DNA of 64,000 bases from Ctenosaura bakeri (Eukaryota; Chordata; Lepidosauria; Squamata; Iguanidae): the NCBI GenBank assembly GCA_948474755.1, contig CAOLHI010000559.1, forward strand, positions 124,001 to 188,000. The letters are read 5' to 3'. The position numbers and the translations under genes are program-made. How positions within the stretch are numbered: the first letter of the stretch is position 1; every line of letters begins with the position of its first letter. Of this stretch, positions 56,215-64,000 are shown piece after piece. Below the pieces are notes generated by a model that saw only the letters and a list, made by a program, of their open reading frames with translations, was not told the DNA's origin and ran no database searches.

Positions 56215-57430
56215 ATTTATTGATTTGTTTATTTATTTAAACATTTATACCTCATCCTTTATCTGAAGATTTCAGAGCAGCTTGCAATAAAACCAACTTA
56301 AACAATAAATAATTGAAAAAAGTTTTAAAAAATTAAAATATGTTAAATAATTTCTCAATTTAAAAATGGTTTAACAATCTTCAATAATAAAACCACAAAA
56401 CGCAGACACCCTGGATAAAATCAGTTTGGCCAAATGCCTAAATAAAAAGCCAGGTACAGAAATGAGTCTAGTGTTGGTGCCAGTCAGTCCTGTTGGGGGA
56501 GAGGTACCACCACATAAAAGGCTCTCTCCTTTGCTCTCCCCCAATGTGTTTCCTCTACTCATGAGATATGGAGGAGGGCCCCTCCAGTAGATCTCCAGTC
56601 TTGGGCAGGCATATAGAGAGAGTCACTATCTCAAGTATTGAGATCTCAAGCAGTTTAGAATTCAATGTTATTGAATGCTGAATGAAAATATACTAACAGA
56701 CAGTGTAATTCTCTCAAAACAGTGTTATATGATATCTGAATGGAATTCCAGTGAGCAATCTAGCTGCTGCATTTTGTACTACCTGCAGTTTCCATGTCAT
56801 CTCCAAAGGCAGTCCCATGTAGAGTGCATTGCAGTAGTCTAATTGGGAAATTATTAATGTATGGACTACTGTAGCTAAGTTATCCCTGCCCAGGAAAGGC
56901 AGTAGCTGGCCAGTTGAAGATGGCCCCAATCACTCCAAATTGCCAAGTCTGTCTGGGTCTCTAGTGACAAGGATGGATCTAAGGGTACTCCTAGACTACG
57001 CACCTGCTCTCAACCAGGCCTGGTAGCCTATCCAATTGACTTGAAAACCAACAGTCCACAGATCCTTCATGTTAATAAGATTCAGCCTCAGTTTATTCAC
57101 CCTCATCCAGCACCTCCACAGCCACAGCAAACTTTGATGACAAGGAGTAATTAGAGTTCAGTTTCATCAGCATACTGATGTCACCCAGCCTCCAAACTCC
57201 TAATGACCTCTCCCAGCAGCCTCATATAAATGAGAAAAGATTGAACCCTGTGGCACCCCGCATCACTATGGCCATATGGTTGATCAGGAGTCCCCCAATA
57301 TCATTCTCTGGCACTAACTGTGCAGATAAGAGGGGAACCACTGTAAAACAGTGCTTCCTGTTCCTATCCACTGGTAGCCCACCACCATCAGTGACTGGCT
57401 CTGCTTTATATCTACACATGAGCCAGGAAG
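56215..57430 (-). mobile_element. L2 LINE, old 3' half
   Basis: The 3' tail (TTATTTATTTAAACATTTATACC and following A-rich UTR) begins near 56218. At 56714-56929 the C-terminal RT extension survives as LATVVHTLIISQLDYCNALYMGLPLEMTWKLQVVQNAAARLLTG. Near 57160-57260 are decayed YADD-like and 'ACCCTGTGGCACCCC' (VPQG-equivalent) sequences. No intact frame spans the RT. Confidence 0.75.
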
Positions 57431-57960
57431 GTGAATGTCTTGAATCAGGAATCAGCAGCCAACACAACCTCAGTTCTGTGGAGTACAGCAGTACCTCTAC
57501 AGGAGTAGATAGAAAGCCTTCCTCTTGTTCTCTTTTCTCTCCTGTTGGCTTGGTTGCAGTCACCCACAGTTGATAAGGTGGCTTCCTGAAGAAGCTTGTG
57601 GTTGGTTCTGCTTTATATCTCTTCCTGTGTATCCATAAATTGATATATTTTCCTCCAAGCTGCCCATATAGGGCCACATGTAGCTCCCAAGGATTGTTTT
57701 TAGGTCCCCAGTCCTATCATTAAAACCATAAAAGTACAGAAAACATACCTCATCCCCTTAGGTATGTCTTGTGCAATTATGTTATGCCTTGTCTTTTTTC
57801 AGGTCCAGGAGAGGCCTTTAATTAACAAGAAAGTGTACCTGAAATTGAGTTCCATTTCATTTCCTGGATAAATAAAGGCCTTTCCTGGATTTACAACTGC
57901 CCAGCCCACACGGCTTTTTATGCATAGGTTCAGTAGTTAAAATATGTCACCTGAATGACT
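57431..57960. other. Unique sequence
   Basis: The 5' limit of the L2 remnant is vague and may extend to about 57500. No other feature. Confidence 0.35.
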
Positions 57961-58195
57961 TGTTGTTGTAATGCCTTCAAGCTGCTTCCAACATGTGTCA
58001 GCCCTAAGGAGAACCTGACATGGGGTTTTCTTGGCAAGATTTCTTCAGAGGGGATTGGCCTTTGCCCTTCTGTGAGGTCGAGAAAGTATGACTTGCCCAA
58101 GGTCACCCAGTGGATTTCCATGGCTCAGTGGGGATTTGAAGCCTGGTGTCCAGAGTCATAATCCAATGCTCAAAGCACGACACCTTGCTAGCTGT
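57961..58195 (-). mobile_element. tRNA-derived SINE, near full length
   Basis: On the plus strand it starts with the reversed tail TGTTGTTGTAATGCCTTCAAG, then the body GGGGTTTTCTTGGCAAGATTT and CTTGCCCAAGGTCACCCAG. It ends with the reversed tRNA-like head (B box complement GGATTTGAAGCC near 58130, A box near 58180). Confidence 0.82.
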
Positions 58196-59214
58196 CCTGA
58201 ACTACTCTACATAATAAAATTATTGTGGTATCCAGACTCCTCCTACTTTCATAGCACATCATTTCCAGTTCATTTTTGAAGGAAGCAGGAAAAAGAATAT
58301 CTCTTTTGTAACCAATGTGCTTCAGGTGGGGAGGGGTGGAGTGTTGGAGAAAAGTCCAAAAAAATGGAAACAGATGAAAAGATTAAAATACAGGAAAAGA
58401 AAATTATATGTTCAGCCAGGTTATTCTGGACTTCGATCTCTTGAAATATGTGATTTACTATCATCCAACATGACATTTTTGCAACAGAAAACACCAGGAT
58501 CTCAAAACAGGTACATTTTACAAGCATTCCTAGTCTATTTATGAGGTTTTACTAGTACATTGTTGTGGTCTGTATGATGTACATTTTAGCAGTTACAACA
58601 TACTTTAGCAACAAGAGAAATTAAGACTGTTGTTCTGTACACATTTACTGAGAATTAAACTCCATTGAATTACAATAATGGTGTAGTAGATTTGTAAAGT
58701 ACTTCACTGCCAACATTGACAGAAAAGTTATATGTCAAGTTTTGGTTGTGACTTTGAAGAAGTAAAGTCTGAAAAAGTCTGACTAACAAGTACATTTCTG
58801 CAATTAATACAATGACTATGAAAGGAACAACTTTGTAATGGACTCAGTGAGGGCAGGTCACATTGAACATGGTGTACATTTGTATGTTATGCCCAAGTTC
58901 CAACCTGGCACAGCACTGGTGCTAACAGGTCCAAGTAAATCTAACTTACCCTATTCAAGGTTCTCTGCTTTTGTGGCCCACATTTGTTATCCCTTCAGGC
59001 TCATTGCAAAGTTAGATGGTTGCCTGAAGGCAAAATATAATTTCTTTTACCACTGAAAAGACTTTGCCTAGCATCTCCCGTCCTTTACAGAAATTTACAG
59101 AAATAATTTATTTCTTTAGCCAGCCAGTGCCCGAGAGGATGAATAGCATATGCTAGGATATAGGATAATCACAATTCAATTAGGAAAAGAACTGAATAGG
59201 TAGGAATTTTGATG
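58196..59214. other. Unique sequence, no gene seen
   Basis: Frames up to 85 codons occur on both strands without recognisable motifs. Confidence 0.45.
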
Positions 59215-60130
59215 AGTACCTCGAGAAAGAATGTAACAGCCATGCTGTTTAACATCTACATGAAACCACTAGTAGAAATCATCTGGAGGCATGGGGCCAG
59301 GTGCTACCAGTGTGTTGATGACACCCAAATATACTTCTCTATGCCTTTAGTAATAGGAACAGCTAAAGACTGTCTCCTCTGAATGAATGCTTAGAGGAGG
59401 TAATGGGATGGATGAGGAAAAACAAACTGAAACTAAATGAGACAAGACAGAGGGTCTTACTCTCAAAGGTACTAACTCTTCCTTTCAATGGTTTGGAAAT
59501 GTCAACCAATTCAGGATGGGGTTACGTGCCCCTTGAAAGATTGTTTTCATAGCTTTGGTACTCCTGGATCCTTCACTCCAAGTGACAGCCCAGATAGATG
59601 TAATGGTTAGGAGTGCTTATTATCAACTTCGACTGTTACACCAGCTGCATCTCTTCCTAAATCTGGAGGACCTAAGATGGTAGTGCATGTGCTGGTAACC
59701 TCAAGGCTGGACATCAGCAATGTGATATATATTGGGCTGCCTCTGTACCAAGTTTGGAAACTTCAGTTAGTTCAAAATATGGCAGCCAGATCAGTTACTG
59801 GTACATCTGGGAGAGACATTAATATTAAAATCATTCCACTGGCTGCCAATTATTTTCTGAGCAATACAAAATCTTGGTTATAACCTTTAACGCCCTACAT
59901 GGTTTGGGCCCAGCTTTACGTACAGGATCGCTTCCTTTCATATGATCTATGCCATACACTCAGGTCCTCTGGGAGACATCTACTTCAGTTAGCCAAAACT
60001 AGGCTGACTGTTACTCAGGGGACATTTTCTTCTGTGGAATGACCTGCTGAAGAGATAAATCAACTCAATATGCTGTCTGTACTTAAATCAACAGTAAACA
60101 CCCGTATCTTCTGTAGGCCTGTCCAGATTA
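59215..60130 (+). mobile_element. L2 LINE, RT and C-terminal remnant
   Basis: In shifting frames: MLFNIYMKPLVEIIWRHGARCYQ-VDDTQIYFSMP (RT active site, 59250-59345; the first residue of YADD is disturbed), then LRKNKLKLN-like, VHVLVTSRLDISNVIYIGLPLYQVWKLQLVQNMAARSVTGTS (59677-59810), and a TLRSSGRHLLQ-like block (59957-59990). It is related to the L2 at 5458-9329 but in the opposite orientation and much older. Confidence 0.78.
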
Positions 60131-60176
60131 TTTTAAAATTATGGTTTTTAAAGTATTTATTGATGGATTTTAATAT

Positions 60177-60252
60177 GTTGTTGCTGTGTGCCTTCAAGTC
60201 ATTTCCAACTTAGGGTGAACCAAACGTAACCTATCACAGGATTTTCTTGATT
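60177..60252 (-). mobile_element. SINE 3' fragment
   Basis: GTTGTTGCTGTGTGCCTTCAAG followed by CATTTCCAACTTAGGGTGAACC and 'ATCACAGGATTTTCTTG' is the reversed tail and body of the tRNA-type SINE. Confidence 0.75.
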
Positions 60253-61152
60253 TCATATGCTCTTTTAACTGATGTTACATATTGTGTTATTTATTGTTGC
60301 CATCTTGACTTGTTGCCATTGATGGCCCCATTCTCCATGAATGTATCCAATGTCCCTTTAAAACAATCCTGTGGTAATGAATTCCACAGTTTGACTCAGT
60401 GCTTTGTGAAAATTTCCCTTTCTCTTGGCTGAATCTCCTGCCATGTATTTTTAGTGGATTAGGTACTAGGACTGTGAGAAGGAGAAAAACTTTTTCCTTT
60501 CTACTTACTCCACACCATGGATAATTTTATGTCTTTTTATCAAATATTCCTTAGCCATCTTTTTTTTTTCTAAGCTAAGCATACCCAAACACTCATTAAA
60601 TTGCAGCTCCAGTCCCTGGATCATTTAGTTTGTCCTCTTTTGTATCTTTCCTAACTTTACAAAACCATTAAGAGCAGCCCTGTCACTTAGTGCTCAGTGA
60701 ACTAACAGGTGGAATGCATAATTATGTGTGAGGCCAATCTTCTCACCTATCTGGAGCTGTGGATAAGTCAGGGCATCTTTCTTCAGCAGTGTGAAGGTGT
60801 ATCTGTTAGACTTGTGGATTAGATTGCTACCAGGACAGGGGCTTGCTTAACTACACTCTTTTTATTTATGCACGCTGAGCTGGTATTGGCTTATAGATCT
60901 TGTCTTTACATTTATCAATACAATTATGGCCCCAGTTAACCCATACTTCTGGCTCACAAACAATTGAAATATTAATTTTTTTACCACCATGATTCATACA
61001 CTAATTTAATGTTATCTGGAAACTAAAAAGAGACAATTTAAGATGACAAATCCAAAATGTTCCTTCCTTTAATCATCATTTACTTAATAATAATAATATT
61101 ACAGTACATTTTAGAAGGATTGTCTCATTGTAGCATTTCTAAGGTAAAACAA
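60253..61152. other. Possible CR1-like remnant, then unique sequence
   Basis: 60300-60665 reads like a very diverged minus-strand CR1-type 3' region: 'CTAAGCATACCCAAACACTC' and 'CTCCAGTCCCTGGATCATTTAG', compared with 25695-25760. The rest shows nothing recognisable. Confidence 0.4.
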
Positions 61153-61309
61153 AGAGAGACAGTGATTTGAGTATTGGACTATGAGTGTGCAAGGATTCAA
61201 ATCTCCATTCAGCCACAGAAACCCACTGGGTGACCCTAGGCAAGTCAAACTCTCTCATCCTCAGACGAAGGTAATGTTAAACCTCTTCTGAACAAATTTT
61301 GTAAAAAGT
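61153..61309 (+). mobile_element. tRNA-derived SINE, 5' two-thirds
   Basis: Head 'AGAGACAGTGATTTGAG', B box AGGATTCAAATCTC (61191-61204), body 'CCACTGGGTGACCCTAGGCAAGTC', and ends 'TCTGAACAAATTTTGTAAAA' before the usual tail. Confidence 0.8.
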
Positions 61310-61318
61310 GTGCATGCC

Positions 61319-61528
61319 CAGGCAAAAGACAAGAGAGTGGGGAGAAGCACGTGTCCCTCCATCCATTCCCTTGCCTTTTTCCTGAGTTTAAAGAAAGAAG
61401 GCAGGTGAGTCAAGGCAAAAGACAAGAGAATTGGGGGAAAGGCACACACACCTACCCCCATTCTCTTGCCTTTTGCCTGGGCAAGAGAAGGAAGGCAGGT
61501 GTTCCCAGGAAAAAGCAAGGGAATGGGA
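61319..61528. repeat. Minisatellite with dyad symmetry (about 91-bp unit)
   Basis: AGGCAAAAGACAAGAGA occurs at 61321 and 61412, and AGGAAAAAGCAAGGGAA at about 61507. Each unit also has the inverse CATTC(T/C)CTTGCCTTTT (61363-61378, 61459-61474), so each unit can fold. Confidence 0.7.
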
Positions 61529-63269
61529 CCCCTGAGCCCTTACAAAAGTGGAGGAGCCACTGTAAAATAATTTGCATAACTTCAAACCATAGGTATGGAT
61601 TGTTGCATTGGTGATCTTGCATTGGTTTCCCAGATTTTACATGGCAATTGCCGTACGAGTCCCTTAACCTCAAAAGCCCTGCATTTTCTCAGGAGGAAAA
61701 CTGTCTCAATTTATCTTCATTCATAAATAATGTATGGTTTCAGAATTGAATAAATGAAAAATTGTCCTTCCTTTCATTAGCTTTGTACCATAGAACTTTC
61801 ATGAGCACCTTCCATGGGCACCTTTCACTTACTTCAGAGGTTGTCTCCATAATGTACTATTAGCAAGCCAATGACTGGATGAATTAAAAGCTGTACCTAA
61901 TATTAACATTTATGCTACAGCTTAGTGCTATTCTCAGCAGTGGAGGAAGCTACAGGGGTCTTTCACGGCTCATTTGCTTTTCCTTTGCTGGATATGTAAT
62001 GAGATTCTCCAGTGGCAAGAAAAAAAAAACATAATGAAACATAATGAAACACTCTAGTTTGGTATCTTTTCACTTTTATTTTATATTAAAGGAATGTGTG
62101 CTTAAATTCTAAGTCTGCTCCACAAGATATAGTACAGTAAGAATGTTAATCTTGCAGACTGCTTTTATGAACAATAAAACAAAAGGGGTAAAACATCCAG
62201 AATTGATACTGAGAGCTGAATACACCTGTGCTCAATGGACCTAAAACAGTAACTTGAACTAGATGATAAAACAAGATTTAACAGGGTCATTTCCACCAAC
62301 ATGTTCAAAACAAAGTGTCCTATCTCAGTGAACTTTGAAATACCTGAACATTATTAACACACACTAGTCATCTTGAAGCCAAAGGTTTTGCTGAACATTT
62401 CAATAGTATGCCATCACTCTGTGGTTTTAGACCATGTAGGGTTGCTAGTCCTAGGATGCATTTTCCATATGAAGTGCATAAAAATGCTAAACAACTTAGG
62501 CTTCCTTGATGGGGGAATCCTCTCTAAGATATTCACTGTCTCTTCTATTGCTGAAAGATTCTACAATGTATTCTTTAAAAAAAATCAGGAAGGTCTTTGA
62601 TTTGCTAAGTTTGAGCCAACTTTGTTGACTGCCAACTTTGAGTGTTATTCTTAGCTTACAGAGATCATGAAATTATTAGGACAAGATGAGATGTAACTAT
62701 CTGGAGGTAAGTTCTAAAAGAATTCAACATGTGTCTGCCACCAAAAATATTACTCTTGAGTTGTCAGACAAAACTGCTTTTATTCATGCAGGCACTTTAA
62801 ATCTTATAGTTTCTTATGTTACTCATCTGTATCAAGGTTTTATGTGCTAATTTAACTTTGATTAGTGTGTTTTATTGTATTTCTTTTTGTTTTGTTTTTC
62901 ATTGTCTTGAAATCTCATATACAACAATGCAAATACATATTTCATCATGTGAAATTATACCATATATTGGTCTAAATCCTATTGTTAATTCTAAATACAG
63001 TAGACATATAAAATCAATGAAATTTACCTAGATGCTGATTTCCTATTCAAGTACAGTCCACTCTACTTATGATTAAGCAATAGGATTCAGGCAAATGCCT
63101 GCTTACCTGGCAGCAAATCTCAAGATGGGTACCTAGTGCCCATGCTTCATGATGGCTTTGGATGACTTTGTAAATGCCCTAACTTTTATCTGAAAGTAAA
63201 TGAACCCATCAACAATCACATCTGAATGAGACACAGGGAAGAAATAAACTTATCTAGTTATCGTTAATC
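61529..63269. other. Unique AT-rich sequence, no gene seen
   Basis: Short frames (for example 62373-62600 plus) have no recognised motif. Confidence 0.45.
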
Positions 63270-63660
63270 TCAGGGGAAGAAAGTGAGAAGTACAGCACTC
63301 AGTGGCTCATTGGAGATGTATTTGTCATGAGTACCACTGTAATTAAATATTTTGATACAAAGCCAGAAAAAATGTGACATAACAGCAAACGATCCTAATC
63401 CTTTTGTAAGAACCCAAAGATCTCTGAGACCAAGTTTGGAGAACTTCAGCAGCATCTCTAATAAGAACTCTTGAAGTAGGTGGAGGTGGAACAAATGATG
63501 CCTCATCACTGGAATTCCAGTGCTTCCATAGCATGATAAAATTGTGGACCTGGTATTTTAGATTGGCCTCAACTATATCAACAGCAAGGTTAGTATCGCC
63601 AACTGTTTCAAGCTTACCAACAATACATCCATCTTGTCTAGACAAAGCACACAATTTTTG
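63270..63660 (-). pseudogene. Unidentified protein-like frame, possible processed-pseudogene or exon fragment
   Basis: A 103-codon frame (63343-63654) has a balanced, protein-like composition: GCIVGKLETVGDTNLAVDI, EANLKYQVHNFIMLWKHWNS, then PPPP and VLIRDAAEVLQTWSQRSLGS. It lacks the low complexity of the other small frames. I do not recognise the family. There are no visible splice sites that I trust, and the C-terminal YVTFFLALYQNI may already be out of frame. It could be chance. Confidence 0.25.
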
Positions 63661-64000
63661 GTTTTTGCTCCTAATCTATTGATTTATAGATTCAAGTCAT
63701 TAGTTCAGGGTAGTGTACTAGTGAAAAGTAGCATCCAATGAAAAGTAGCTAGTATCTCTCACTGTTTGGAAATAATCGTTCAAAATATAGACACTAGCTT
63801 AATGATTAAAGTTTTAAATGGCTTAGGGTCTTGGTACTTTAATGACTACCTTCTCTTTACATGAGATTTGCCTTAGAGGATCTTTTCAAAGTCCTATTAT
63901 CATCAAAAGTAAGAGGTGGAGACTTGACCAGTAGCTCTTCTGTAGAACTCTAGAGTTGGAACTGTATATAAAGAGCTACTGAACTGACATAAAGTTAGTT
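63661..64000. other. Unique sequence to window end
   Basis: Nothing recognised. Confidence 0.4.

Overview
The window is vertebrate nuclear DNA, most likely from a squamate reptile (lizard or snake). I infer this from the repeat mix: CR1, L2 and L1 non-LTR retrotransposons active side by side, tRNA-type SINEs with a (CAA)n-like tail, a 5S rRNA-derived SINE, short Helitrons and palindromic DNA-transposon derivatives. I find no host protein-coding gene that I can defend, no tRNA or rRNA gene, and no CRISPR array. All long reading frames belong to retrotransposons. The remainder is AT-rich intergenic or intronic DNA with microsatellites.

Layout. 1-5450: a minus-strand Helitron (1258-2330) carrying a Harbinger-like MITE, which itself carries a 54-bp copy of DNA from about 0.7 kb away; then a hAT-type MITE, an unclassified repeat and an L2 remnant. 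5458-9329: a nearly complete minus-strand L2 LINE with one nonsense codon and one homopolymer frameshift, preceded at its 5' side by a 64-bp tandem array. 9330-24420: mostly unique DNA with old SINE, L2 and CR1 remnants, a 35-bp-stem hairpin at 10077 and a 490-bp Harbinger-like element at 22268. 24423-30125: a CR1 with ORF1 esterase and ORF2, split by a second same-orientation CR1 (25320-27340). 30190-36850: a SINE, an unclassified repeat split by a third CR1 and by a MITE, then an LTR with a tRNA-Leu-type primer-binding site. 36853-39064: a MITE split by a 2-kb L1 derivative that has ORF1 but no visible ORF2, flanked by a 12-bp target-site duplication. 39067-49830: quasi-tandem repeats, a Helitron, a CR1 remnant, and a 5'-truncated L1 (45739-48011) with a perfect 16-bp duplication. 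49830-64000: the largest Helitron (with 139-bp internal repeats), an L1 remnant, a 5S-derived SINE, a GC-rich Harbinger-like element, two L2 remnants and more SINEs.

How the parts relate. The LINEs supply the reverse transcriptase that would mobilise the SINEs and the ORF2-less L1. The nesting gives a relative order: Helitron before MITE at 1258-2330, MITE before L1 at 36853-39064, old CR1 before young CR1 at 24423-30125, and unclassified repeat before both CR1 and MITE at 32115-33610. All family names come from motifs read by eye, since no database search was possible.
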